From Apium graveolens (Eukaryota > Streptophyta > Magnoliopsida > Apiales > Apiaceae): a DNA stretch of 64,000 bases. The stretch is taken from assembly GCF_009905375.1 (NCBI RefSeq), contig NC_133650.1, forward strand, positions 143,414,476 through 143,478,475. Direction: 5' to 3'. A program made the position numbers and the translations under genes. The notes beneath the pieces are model-generated. The model had not been told where the DNA came from and ran no database searches. It worked only from the letters and a program-made list of their open reading frames with translations. This document shows positions 32,669 to 43,172 of this stretch, one piece after another; the first letter of the stretch is position 1; each line of letters begins with the position of its first letter.

Positions 32669-33250
32669 TGTTATGGATAAAAAACTAAGGTTATTAATTG
32701 CTGTATTTATTACTAAGATTCGGGAGCTCAAGGCCTTTAATGGCTGCTCTCGTGTTTCGTAGCTTAATTCTGCCTTTACGAGATGCCTACGTATCTCTGC
32801 GAATTAGAGAATCAAGCCAAAAAATGTAGTTCTGATGTGTGGGGTGAGGTCCCTTATATAGATGTTGGGAGTCCTTGAATTGGACTTGGTATAGGAGACT
32901 TGGTGGGCAAGTCTCATAATTAGAATGGACTTTGGAGTCCTAGATAGTAGGAAACTGATTCCTTATCCTTTTAGGTCCCCTTGAGGCTAATCTGTAAGGA
33001 TTTATATCCTTATCGGGACTTTTCTCAATAGCTGATTTTTCCCTTATTAATTAATTACGAAATTAATTAATAATCAGGGTTTTTGGGCCTTCTTTATTTC
33101 ATCAGGCCTGATCTGGTCCATCAGGCCTGATCATCATGTTAACCTTTCTGGTCTGAATATCATACATCTTCTTATTGGGCCCAGCAGCCCATACCTTGTA
33201 TAATTAATGCAATATTTAATTATACAATCAGGATTTATTTATCTCTATCA
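32669..33250 (-). repeat. Element G 3' LTR
   Basis: 582 bp, from TGTTATGGATAAAAAACT to ATCTCTATCA. A complemented TATA box (CTTATATAG) is at 32853-32861. A polypurine tract complement follows. Confidence 0.95.
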
Positions 33251-33394
33251 TTTGCCCCCCAACTTTTGGGAAACATTGATTAGGTTTCGCAAAAGTTAAG
33301 TCTGTTCATTCCCTTGCAGGGTTTCGTTTTTGCATAAAGTTTGGAGTGACCTACATGTTTACAACGATTGTTCCTTTTGTTCAAGAATTATCTT
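33251..33394 (-). other. Element G polypurine tract and spacer
   Basis: TTTGCCCCCCAACTTTTGGG at 33251 is the complement of a purine tract abutting the LTR. The rest is non-coding, T-rich. Confidence 0.85.
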
Positions 33395-33760
33395 AATTTC
33401 CAGGAACTTTTCCCTTAATTTCTAGGTTTTATCCTTATTTTTTTGGATTTTTCCCTTAATTTCTGGGATTTATCCTTATTTTTCTGGATTTTTCCCTTAA
33501 TTTCTGGGTTTTATCCTTATTTTTCTGGATTTTTCCCTTAATTTCTGGGATTTATCCTTATTTTTCTGGATTTTTCCCTTAATTTCTGGGTTTTATCCTT
33601 ATTTTTCTGGATTTTTCCCTTAATTTCTGGGTTTTATCCTTATTTTTCTGGATTTTTCCCTTAATTTCTGGGATTTATTCTTATTTTTCTGGATTTTTCC
33701 CTTAATTTCTGGGTTTTATCCTTATTTTCTGAATTTTTCCCTAATTTTCTGGGATTTTTC
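33395..33760. repeat. 41-bp tandem array in element G
   Basis: CCCTTAATTTCT recurs at 33412, 33453, 33494, 33535, 33576, 33617, 33658 and 33699, exactly 41 bp apart, with a ninth diverged unit at 33739. Units alternate GGGATTTATCC and GGGTTTTATCC. Confidence 0.95.
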
Positions 33761-33769
33761 AGATTTCCA

Positions 33770-34120
33770 GCCCTTTTTCGACCAGGATCCTAGTCGAAAT
33801 TTCGACCAGGATCCTAGTCGAAGTAAGGGGCAGCCTTGCAATCCTGGTCGAAAAAGTTTGACTAGGATCCACGACCTGGAATTCGACCAGGATCCTAGTC
33901 GAACTTTCGACCTGGATCTAGATCGAATACATACCCCTTTTTTTATTCCTGGACTCGAGTGCCTCGACTAGGATTTCGACCAGGATTCTAGTCGAAATTT
34001 CGACCTGAATCCTGTTCAAAAATTCTTTGATTCTTTTGCTTCCTGGTCGAAGAATTTCGACTAGGATCCACGACCTGGAATTCGACCAGGATCTTGGTCA
34101 AACTTCGACCTGGGTTTTTA
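33770..34120. repeat. Palindromic TCGAC..GGATCC..GTCGA motif cluster
   Basis: The near-palindrome TCGACCAGGATCCTAGTCGA occurs complete at about 33777-33800, 33802-33822 and 33882-33902, with many half-sites (CTGGTCGAA, TTCGACCTG) up to 34120. It lies 0.7-1.05 kb upstream of the antisense gene's TATA box. Confidence 0.85.
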
Positions 34121-34221
34121 ATCCCCATTCTTGAAAGATGCTTGGTTTATTCGACCTCATTCCTGGTCGAAGTTTCGACCTCAATTCAGTCCTATTATTT
34201 CTGTTGTTTTCGTGTGTCTAG

Positions 34222-34440
34222 TCGAAAAATTTCGGGCAGGATCCATGACCTGGAATTCGACCTGAATCCTGGTCTTTTTTACCCGTTATTTTCGGGTGCC
34301 TGTTCGAAAGTTTTCGGGCAGGATTCACGACCTGGATTTCGACCTGAATCCTGGTTTTTTTTACCCGTTATTTTCGCGTGCCTGTTCGAAAGTTTTCGGG
34401 CAGGATTCACAACCTGGATTTCGACCTGAATCCAGGTTTT
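34222..34440. repeat. 82-bp tandem repeat, about 2.6 copies
   Basis: TCGAAA.. TTTTCGGGCAGGAT starts units at 34222, 34304 and 34386, 82 bp apart. The unit also contains the TCGACCTGAATCC half-site of the neighbouring cluster. Confidence 0.88.
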
Positions 34441-34542
34441 CCACTAGCCTTCTTCATTTGGCTTTAAATTTAAGGTATTATTTTTTCCAAATCCTAATTG
34501 AATTTGGGCCGGGCCTTCTTTATTGGGCTTTATTGGGTTTTT

Positions 34543-34680
34543 CCAAATCTTACTGGGCCTCTTTTATTGGGCTTTCCCAAATCTTACTGGGCCTCTTTTA
34601 TTGGGCCTTTCCAAATCTTACTGGGCCCCTTTTATTGGGCTTTACCAAATATTACCGGGCCTCTTTATTGATCTGGGCTT
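34543..34680. repeat. 34-bp tandem repeat, four copies
   Basis: CAAATCTTAC or CAAATATTAC recurs at 34544, 34578, 34612 and 34646 (34-bp period), each followed by GGGCC and TTTATTGGGC. It ends about 140 bp before the TATA box. Confidence 0.88.
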
Positions 34681-34821
34681 AATGTTGATCTGGGCTTAAT
34701 ACACCCTGTTTAGAATGCTCTAGAATTCCTAAGAATATTCTGGAATATTCCTTTTTCTGGGCTTCTTCCTATGGGCCTTTATCCTTAATGGGCTTTCGTC
34801 CCTTCAACTTCCTTTTCCTCT

Positions 34822-34829
34822 TATATAAA
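34822..34829 (+). promoter_or_regulatory. TATA box of antisense accessory gene
   Basis: TATATAAA lies in a GC-poor but non-repetitive promoter-like stretch, about 30 bp before a CT-rich leader. It is on the strand opposite to element G pol. Confidence 0.6.
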
Positions 34830-35046
34830 GGAATGAGGAGAGGCTACTACTCCTCACCTTCTCATTTCTAAGTTTTCTTCTTTCTCCTCCTGCTAAGATT
34901 CTTAGAGCAATAACAGCAAGTCGGAGCTCAAAGCCTTTTTTAGGAGTGCTTCTTCAGGTAAAATTCCTTCCTTTGCTTTTCGTGTCTATTTTTCCATTGT
35001 GTGCCATTTTAAGATAACCTGTTTACGTGCCCCTTTCTTTTTTCAG

Positions 35047-37071
35047 ATGGCTGACAAAAAAATGACTCGATTGGCCAAGATGAACGTGGCTAGAAAGTCC
35101 AATGAATTTCCTATTCGATCGAGGTACACTTCCTTGATCGACATGATCAACACTCGAGGGGACGAGTACCCGTCTGATGCGCATCTGGACGCGCACAATC
35201 ATACTAGCGCTTTACGGGATCCCAAGGAGCTGGAAAAGTTGAGCAGCTGCTTCAAAATCAAGGAGCCTTTTAAGCTGGTTCTTGCGGGTCCGGCCGACAG
35301 GGCCTGCCAGTGGAAAAAGGACGCACTATGCGTCTATAGGGATACTCTAAAGGCAGGTATCAGACTCCCTTTTCATCCATTCATTCCCTTGTTACTGGCT
35401 GATGTGGGCATCAGCCCTTGCCAACTCCCCCCCAATTCTTGGAGGCTTATTCTCTGCTACCTGTCACAATGTGCCAAGCACAAGGTCCCTACTTCTGTTG
35501 CTATTTTTAGGAAAATTTTCCAGTTTAAAAACAGCCCTGATAAAAGTCCGGGTTGGGTTTCTCTAAACCAGCGCCCCACTATTCCCCACATTGTGAATGG
35601 GAAGTCCATCCCTGATAACAACTTGGGGTGGAAGAAAGATTTTTTGTTCGTTGTTTGGGAGGGTGGAGATTGGGGCACCCTGTTTCGATCGTCCTTCGGG
35701 CTTGCCGTCGATGGGAGCCCAAATGACATAACTTTGTCTGAGGAGGAGGCTAGAGCTTTCAACCTCCTCACACAAGATAATGGGACTTCCCATTCTTGGG
35801 ATCTTATCCGGGAGTCCATTCTTGTAGAACGCGGCCTCTATCCCGTCCCTAAGAAAAGTAAGTTTCCTCCCTTATATCTCGCTCTCTTTTTCCTTCATTT
35901 TCTATTCCGCTGAGTTTTCAACTTACTTTGCTTGTTGCAGTGGCTGAAAAGATTGAGGAGGCTACCAAGCCTAAAGACCTGGAGACAACCAGGATGAAGA
36001 GGGCTGGAAAGGTCTTTAAAGACCCACGCCTTGGTGACCGATTCCCTGAGTTCCTCCTTCAAGCAATGGAACCGGGCGAGGAAGGCCCCAGCCAGGTTTT
36101 GCGCACCAAGCAGAGGCCAGGGGCTTATTTTCAACCTGCTTGGGGGATCCGGGGCAAGGATTCAATCGTGGGCAGCACGGCCCTGTCCAAGGAATGGTCT
36201 AAGCACTCCATCTCCCCGGTGGACTATCAAGATTTTGTCCTTCAACAGGACTTAGAGGGGAATGAGCTTTTTGGAGCCCAGGCTCTGGCGAAGGTACGTC
36301 CTTTACCTATGCCCTTCATACTTGCTTTTCCATGTTTTCTTTTCTCATACTTTTGCTGTTTCTCTTGCAGGCTAACGCCCATTTTCAAGGGGCAATTCAC
36401 CAAGCTAAGGCTTGGAAGGTTGGCCTGGAAGATGCCAACAAGAAGTTGGAGGAGGCCAACCAGAAAATAGAGGCCCTTGAAGCTCAACTGGCCTCTTCCA
36501 CTTCTGACCTGGAAACGGCCCGGGCCGAAAATGTTATTCTGAAGGCGCAGAAGGACAAAGCTTTTGATGGCTGGATGGACACCCAGGAATTCAAAGATTT
36601 GATGGTGGAGCATGATGCCCTTCTTCACCCAGTTAGCTACAAAGAGGGCTGTGATGCTGCTGTGGAGGCCATCCAGGATGATTTTCCAGAGGTCCTCGAG
36701 CAGTCCTCTTTTCCTTGCCCTGTGCGAGTTCCGGAGCTGGGGGCGTTACTAATAAGCTTGCTGACATGATCAAAGACGGCTCTTCAGGGAGCCCAAGCCA
36801 CAAGAGGAAAGAACTGAAGTCTAGCTCTGGGGAAGAGGAGGCTTCATCCGAGGAAGACCCTGCGCCTGCTGCGAAGAAGATCAGGGTGGAAGAGCCTCCA
36901 AGGGCTGCGCCTCAGAATCCAGTGTCTCCCGCATCCTCCAAAGCATCTGAAGGCAGTTCTGACGGAACTTCTGCAGGGACTTCTGAAGGGACCACTGAGA
37001 CGTCCGAGGAGACCTCGGACAGTGGTTCCTCGGATAGTGGCTCCGAAGAATCTCAGCCTTCCGAGGCCTAA
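35047..37071 (+). CDS. Antisense spliced accessory gene of element G (Transposase_28-like)
   Basis: Exons: a non-coding leader exon to 34957; intron 34958-35046; coding 35047-35857; intron 35858-35940 (GTAAGT...TTGTTGCAG); coding 35941-36293; intron 36294-36370 (GTACGT...CTCTTGCAG); coding 36371 to the stop at 37069-37071. The frame is kept across the coding introns, and the ATG directly follows the first acceptor. Exon two encodes a domain resembling what I recall of Pfam Transposase_28 (LPPNSWRLILCYLSQC, PTSVAIFRKIFQFKN, GWVSLNQR). The last exon has a coiled coil (EDANKKLEEANQKIEALEAQ), a basic cluster (HKRKELK, AAKKIRVEE) and a Ser/Glu-rich acidic tail, suggesting a nuclear protein. Near 36700-36730 the frame shifts (one base lost or two gained), the only damage seen. 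Tat elements such as Grande are known to carry extra genes here. Confidence 0.72.
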
Positions 37072-37416
37072 GTTTTTTGTATATCTTTTTTGAGACAATA
37101 TGTGAATTTAGTTTATGTCAGAAGTTGTTACCCTTCGGGGCTATATTAGCTATGTTGTTTTCCTTATTTGCCTCTTTCTTCTTTACAATACTTAATATGC
37201 ACTTAAATTTTAAGCATCCTTAGATTGAAATAATTTCAAACTCTTTAATACGAAGTCTGGTTTTCCAAAACCTTACATAGCATGGGTTCGACCCTAATCA
37301 ATAATAACTTGACAATGTAAATTCTAATAGAATATAAAGTCCTACGCAAGCAAAGCTTCAAGGTGCTTTTAAACCTGCTTGTCATAATGACAAGCGAGAA
37401 ACATACTTCGACTATC
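37072..37416. other. Spacer between convergent antisense gene and integrase
   Basis: These 345 bases between two convergent stop codons are AT-rich and non-coding. They would hold the 3' ends of both transcripts; no clear AATAAA signal for the antisense gene was seen. Confidence 0.6.
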
Positions 37417-38676
37417 TTACACATAGTAAACCTTCAGGTTTTGTGCATGCCAGGTTCTCGGGACTTCAAAACCATCCATAGTTTCCAGCTTGTAGGTTCC
37501 TCTACCCTGAACGCTCTTGACTTTGTACGGCCCTTCCCAATTCGGGGCAAGCTTTCCTTTTTGTCCGACACCAGAAGCTTCTATCTTTCTCAAGACTAGG
37601 TCACCTTGTTTGAAAAACCTTTCTTTAACCCTTAGGTTGTAGTAGAATGAAGCCTTTTTCTGATATTCTACTATCTTTGCATGTGCCTTATCTCGCACTT
37701 CATCGATTAAATCCAGGGCTAACCTCTGCCCTTCCTCATTTTCTTCTGCATTGAAAGCCTGAATCCTTGGAGAGGAATGTGATATCTCTACTGGAACTAC
37801 TGCTTCTGCCCCATATGCCAACATGAAGGGAGTTGCTCCTGTCGTGACTCTACAGGTAGTCCTGTAGGCCCATAATATTGGAAGTATTTCATCCACCCAA
37901 TTATTTCTTGACTTCTCTATCCTCTTCTTTAGTCCATCCAGGATTATCCGATTTGCTACCTCCGCTTGCCCATTGGCTTGCGGGTGAGCCATAGAGGTGA
38001 ACCGTAACTCAATTTCATTTTCTTCACAATACTTCTTGAATTCCTCATTGTTGAATTGTGTTCCATTGTCAGTGATGAGAATACGGGGAATTCCATATCG
38101 GCACATAATGTTTTCCCACAGGAATTGTGCAACCTGCTTAGTTGTGATCTTGGCCAAGGATTTGGCTTCGATCCACTTGGTGAAATAATCAATGGCTACA
38201 ATCAGAAACTTCCTTTGTGCTGTGGCCATGGGAAAAGGCCCCAAAATATCCATTCCCCACGTAGCAAAAGGAATGGGCGAGTTGATAGAGGTCAGCATCT
38301 CGGGGGGTTGTCTAACAACAGGTGCATGCTTCTGACAGCGGTCACATTTCTTCACGTATTCTTTGGCATCAACAATCATTTCTGGCCAATAAAAGCCTAA
38401 ACGAGTTATCTTATGAGCCAAAGCCCTGCCCCCCAAGTGTTGTCCACAAATGCCTTCAAGCACTTCTTTAAGAGCCAAGCGTGCCTCATCGGGCCTGAGA
38501 CACCTCAAGTAGGGAACCACGAAAGATCTTTTGTAAAGAATCCCATCTATCAAAGAGTACCTTAGTGCTCGAACAGTTATCTTCCGTGCTTCAGTTGCAT
38601 CACTTGGTAACCAACCGGTTTGAATGTGAACCTTGATAGGATCAATCCATGACGTCCCTAGGCCTATGGGAGCCAC
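37417..38676 (-). CDS. pol: Element G pol: integrase
   Basis: The domain is intact over about 415 codons. Visible parts are the HHCC region (ICGQHLGGRALAHKITRLGFYW ... CDRCQKHAP), the catalytic core (WGMDILGPFP, LITDNGTQFNNEEF, HPQANGQAEVANR: Asp, Asp, Glu present), ATPFMLAYGAEAVVPVEI, and the GPYKV C-terminal domain ending NLKVYYV. No chromodomain, as expected for the Tat lineage. It is in frame with the second RNase H upstream but separated from it by stops near 38687 and 38737, so it would not be made as part of the polyprotein. Confidence 0.92.
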   Translation of the reverse strand: MAPIGLGTSWIDPIKVHIQTGWLPSDATEARKITVRALRYSLIDGILYKRSFVVPYLRCLRPDEARLALKEVLEGICGQHLGGRALAHKITRLGFYWPEMIVDAKEYVKKCDRCQKHAPVVRQPPEMLTSINSPIPFATWGMDILGPFPMATAQRKFLIVAIDYFTKWIEAKSLAKITTKQVAQFLWENIMCRYGIPRILITDNGTQFNNEEFKKYCEENEIELRFTSMAHPQANGQAEVANRIILDGLKKRIEKSRNNWVDEILPILWAYRTTCRVTTGATPFMLAYGAEAVVPVEISHSSPRIQAFNAEENEEGQRLALDLIDEVRDKAHAKIVEYQKKASFYYNLRVKERFFKQGDLVLRKIEASGVGQKGKLAPNWEGPYKVKSVQGRGTYKLETMDGFEVPRTWHAQNLKVYYV

Positions 38677-39195
38677 AAGCTTAACATCTATGCTTCATGT
38701 CTTCAAAATACGGAAGTACACACTTCCTGAACTTTCTTATATCTCAGATGAAGCAAACTTTGATAGCACATCTGCTTTAGCATTTTCTTCCCTTGGAATG
38801 TGTTCAACATGGCATTCATTAAATTGGGTCATCACAGCCCTTACTAGGAGGACATACTTAGCTATCGTATCATCCCTTGCCTCAAATTCTCCCTTTACCT
38901 GGGATATGATCAGCTTCGAGTCTCCACGGACCTTTAAGTTTTTGACTCTAAGTGTCCCAGCTAGACCAAGGCCAGCTATCAGGGCTTCATACTCTGCCTC
39001 ATTGTTTGTGGTTGGGAAGTCTAGCTTCATAGCATACTCAATTAAGAACCCATCAGGACTTTGCAAAACCAACCCTGCTCCACTGGAATTTGTTTTTGAT
39101 GCTCCATCAAAATAGAGAACCCAATATTCTTTCTCCTTATCATCCTTCTCTCTGCCCCCATTATCGACTCCCTTGTCTTGAGGTATGGTATCTTC
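38677..39195 (-). pseudogene. pol: Element G pol: second (archaeal-type) RNase H
   Basis: The sequence carries YWVLYFDGASKTNSSGAG (Asp), NNEAEYEALIAGL (Glu), KVRGDSKLIISQVKGEF (Asp) and HIPREENAKADVLSKFA. This extra aRH after the normal RNase H is characteristic of Tat-type elements. All three acidic catalytic residues are visible. The frame upstream is broken by loss of one G in a G run near 39195; two stops follow it, one TAA after FASSEI and one TGA after ILKT, the latter a likely CGA to TGA change at a CpG. Confidence 0.88.
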
Positions 39196-41399
39196 CTGCC
39201 CCCGACTTCTTGGTTGGGTATGGTACATTCCACCATGAAGTCCGCTAGTGCCTGGGCTTTTATGGCCGTACGTGGCTTATACTTGAGATCGAACTCTCCC
39301 AACTCTATTGCCCACTTAATCAATCTCCCACTTGCCTTGGGACTGTGAATGATATTTCTCAGTGGCTGATTCGTTAGCACCTCAATCTGATGAGCCTGAA
39401 AGTAAGGACGCAGTTTTCTTGAAGCCATTACCAAGGCTAGAGCAAATTTCTCAATAGTTGAATAATTTAATTCAGCACCATGCAGAATTTTGCTGACACA
39501 ATACACGGGTTTCTGGACTTTTAGCTCCTCCTTAACCAACACTGCGCTCAAGGCGCTCTCTGAAACAGCCAAGTACAAAAATAAAACTTCACTCAGAACT
39601 GGCTTGGCCAACAACGGGGCCTGGGCCATATACTTTTTTAACTCTTCAAATGCCTTCTGGTTTTCCTCACTCCATACAAAGTCTTTGATGCTTTTTAGTG
39701 ACTTGAAGAATGACAAACACTTGTCTCCCGACTTGGAGATGAATCGTCCTAGCGCAGCAACCCTTCCTGTGAGCTTCTGAACATCCTTGACAGTTTTTGG
39801 TGGTTCCATGTCCAGGATCGCCTTTATTTTATTCGGGTTAGCCTCAATTCCCCTCTTTGAGACCATCAGTCCCAAGAATTTTCCAGATCCTACTCCGAAA
39901 GCACACATCATAGGATTCAACATCATCTTGTGGTACCTCAGGACCTCAAAAGCTTCCCTCAAATGGGTTATATGATCAGTCTTTACTAGACTCTTGACTA
40001 ACATGTCATCAACATAAACTTCCATAGTCTTACCAATAAGATCCTTAAAAATTTTATTCACCAACCTTTGATAGGTGGCTCCTGCATTCTTGAGACCAAA
40101 CGCCATAATAAGATAACAATAAACACCAAAGTCAGTGATAAATGACACCTTTGGAATGTCATCCTTATGCATTTTGATCTGGTTGTATCCGCTAAATCCA
40201 TCCATGAAACTCAGCATCTCATGTCCAGCAATGGCATCAATCAAAGTATCAATTCTAGGCAGCAGAAAACAGTCTTTGGGGCATGCATCATTCAGATCAG
40301 TGAAGTCTATACACATCCTCCACTTTTCATTAGCCTTCTTCACCATTACAGGGTTTGCTAACCACTCCGGAAATTGAATCTCCTCAATGAAACCAGCCTC
40401 TAAGAGCTTTTCTACTTCCTGTTTTATAGCCTCTTGTCTTTCCGGGGCAAAATTTCTTTTCTTTTGTTTCACTGTCTTCCGGCTTGGATCCACGTTTAGC
40501 TTGTGAGTAATTAACTCCAGGTCTATACCTGGCATATCAGCTGCTGACCATGCAAACACATCACTATTTTCTTGTAAAAATTTCACTAACTTCCCTCTAA
40601 GGGGCTCCTCTAATGTGGCTCCAATGAAAGTCATCCTCTCAGGATTCTCGGGGTCTAAAGGAACCGAAACCAATTCTTCTGCTGGCCTTCCTCTATTCTC
40701 GTCATTTTCTCGAACATCCATATCTTCAATAGGAAGAACCTGCCCCCCGACTCCATCTGTCCTCAAAGAGGTCACATAACAGCTTCTAGCCATTTTTTGA
40801 TCTCCTCTCTCTTCTCCAATCCCGTTTCGGGTGGGAAACTTCATGACTGAATGGTAGGAATAGGGGACTTCCTTGAAGGCATGTATCCCTGTTCTCCCCA
40901 TGATAGCATTATAAGTTGAACTAGCCTTTACCACCACGAAATCCAGCATCTGCGTTGCTTGCCTTGGTTTCGTACCTATAGTGGTCGGCAATTTGATTAA
41001 CCCTTCCACAGGACATTCTACTCCAGCAAATCCATATATCGGCATGTCGGTTGGTGTTAACTGGGAGTCGTTATACCCCATCCTTAGAAAGGTGTCGTGG
41101 AGCAAGATATCCACAGAAGCACCATTATCCACAAGGACCCTCTTAACCGGGCTATTTCCTATTATCGGTGTTATGACCAGCGGGTCGTCATGGGGAAACT
41201 TCACACCCTCTAGGTCGGAATCATCAAAAGCCAATGTTACTTCTATCCTGGCCCTCTTCGAGGCTTCTCCAACAATATGCATAACCTCCCTAGTATATGC
41301 CTTTTTGGAATTTTTGGACAATCCAGCAGCAGTTGGACCTCCAAAGATCGTGTTTATCATAGGTCCTCGAGGGCGTCGCGGTCCTCCAAAAAATTGCAT
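39196..41399 (-). pseudogene. pol: Element G pol: protease, reverse transcriptase, RNase H
   Basis: A long open frame contains the protease (RVLVDNGASVDILLHDTF, catalytic Asp present), RT (MCIDFTDLNDACPKDCFLLP, SFMDGFSGYNQIKMH, MAFGLKNAGATYQRLVNKIF, active site VYVDDMLVKS) and the first RNase H (LLAKPVLSEVLFLYLAVSE, LNYSTIEKFALALVMASRKL, NQPLRNIIH). In the first RNase H the catalytic Asp of the usual YLAVSD block is replaced by the LAVSES sequence, as is common in this lineage with a second RNase H. No stop inside. It is shifted from gag by one extra T in a six-T run near 41395. Confidence 0.92.
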
Positions 41400-43138
41400 T
41401 TATAACCGGCCCTCTAGGTTGGGGATTCCGCCCCTGATCGTCTTGGTCCCTCATACGATCTTCAAAGTTCTTCCTTCCATTATTGTTTCTGTCCCCTCCA
41501 TCTCCAGTATACTTGTTCAATCTTCCTTTTCAAATCAAAAACTCAATTTCATCTTTCAATTGCCTACACTCATCGGTGTCATGGCCGACATCCTTGTGAA
41601 ACCTGCAATACTTGCTCTTATCTAGCTTGGCGGGATCAACCTTCAAGGGCTTAGGCCAGCGAATATCTCTATCTTTCTCAATCTCCATCAAAATCTGACT
41701 TCTAGGAGCATTCAGCTTAGCGTATTCAGTGAACTTTTGCCCAGGTCCTCCCTTCTTGGGGGTTGAATCAGGGTTTTGTTCGGTTCTAGGATATTTGTCC
41801 TTTGCAATATATTCCAAATCAGTTTTGCGCTTCTTGCCTCCAGTGGGCTCATTACTTACTACGGGCTTCCTCATACTTTCTTCAACCTTGATATACTTCC
41901 CTGCCCTCTCTTGGAGCTGCAACATGCTTTCACGGGGACGTTTGGCCAAGGACATCTTAAAAAACTCGTCCCTAGTTCCTTGTTGCAGTGCTATCATGGC
42001 TACCTTATCATCAAGGTCCGGGACTTTTAAAGCCTCCTTTGTGAAACGATTCAGGTAATCTCTCAAGGATTCCTTAGCTCCCTGCACAAGACTCATAAGA
42101 GATGCTGAACTTTTCTCATGGACTCTTCCACTGATGAATTGCTTAATAAAAGCCTGACTTAATTCTCTGAACGATCCAATAGAGTTTGGAGGCAGGCGAC
42201 TGTACCATCTTTGAGCCATACCCGACAGGGTTTGAGGGAAGGCCCGACACTTTATAGCATCATTCACGGGTTGCAGTAGCAGTGCATTAGAGAATGTCCT
42301 AACATGATTAGCGGGGTCTCCCGTGCCATCATAGGCTTTGATAGTGGACATCTTGAATTTCCTTGAGATATGAGCATTCATTATTTTTTCTGTGAAGGGT
42401 GGAGTTGGATCATCAGGATCTCCAAGGGGAAGGAGATTGCTTGGATCAGTTCTTGGGACAACAGCCCTTCTTCATACCGGACCATCCAGGTCTATGACAG
42501 GAGGAGGATTTCTCCCCCTAGGAGGTATCTGGGGTCTGGTGGCCTGGTTAGCCTCCAAATCACGCCTCAGCCTTTAGATTTCAGCCTCATAAGCCCTGAT
42601 CCTTTCCTGTACTTCTTGGGGATTCGCCCCTGGGGTGCTTTGGGGGCGTTGCCTTCCATCGGCCATTGGCTCTTTTCCAGGACGCCTCCTTCTCGGGGCC
42701 ACTTCATCATACGAAGATTCGGAGTCTCTCTCAGTGTAAGGACCAGAAAATTCCCGATCCTCAGGGATAGGAGCCAAACCTCGTATATAGGGGCGACTGC
42801 CCTCGTGCTTCGCTTCGCCCAGCATATCCACTTCCTCCAACCTCAGGGTGAAGGGGCATCCCATAAGGGGGGTTAGTAGTAACAATATTTGAATATTCAT
42901 ACCCGACGGGTCGAGAATTTACAGGTATATGTACTTGCTGAACTTGAGGATTCGTACCTTGAATAGTCGGGGGAGTTGTCCCTTGTGGCTGAGGTTGAGT
43001 TGCCCCTATCTGGGCTTCCCCCTGAGTAGATGCATAAGTGGAATGGGGAGGAACCTCCACGGTTGACGAAATCACCTGGGTTGTCTCTGATGGTGTTCCT
43101 TCCTCTAGAGCTCTAATTGTTCTCCGTGTTCTCGCCAT
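41400..43138 (-). pseudogene. gag: Element G gag
   Basis: Gag starts at MARTRRTIRAL (43138), just inside the primer site. A Gln/Pro/Thr-rich N-terminal part is followed by a frameshift near 42800-42840, an Arg-rich stretch (DEVAPRRRRPGKEP), and the gag core (KAYDGTGDPANHVRTF, AQRWYSRLPPNSIGSF, SLRDYLNRFTKEAL) with a zinc motif of the CRFHKDVGHDTDEC type near 41620. Stops lie at about 42574 (TAA), 42468 (CGA to TGA) and 41529 (CGA to TGA). Near the pol junction a segment encoding RGPVINAIF is duplicated as RGPMINTIF about 45 nt on. The core itself is well preserved. Confidence 0.88.
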
Positions 43139-43150
43139 GGTTGTTGTTGT

Positions 43151-43170
43151 GCTTCCCACAGACGGCGCCA
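43151..43170 (-). other. Element G primer-binding site
   Basis: The minus strand reads TGGCGCCGTCTGTGGGAAGC, two bases inside the 5' LTR; the TGGCGCCG start is usual for Tat/Athila elements. Confidence 0.85.
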
Positions 43171-43172
43171 AA

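Noticed and set aside
35457..36628. Minus-strand ORFs of 76-128 codons at 35457-36628
   Set aside because: Shadows of the antisense accessory gene exons; element G pol ends at 37417.
36630..36730. A fourth intron to explain the frame change in the accessory gene
   Set aside because: No convincing GT donor with a matching acceptor of normal size; a small indel is simpler.
39490..41625. Several plus-strand ORFs of 80-214 codons opposite element G gag-pol
   Set aside because: They are shadows of well-conserved gag, RT and RNase H on the minus strand; they have no splice sites, promoter or recognisable domain, unlike the gene at 35047-37071.
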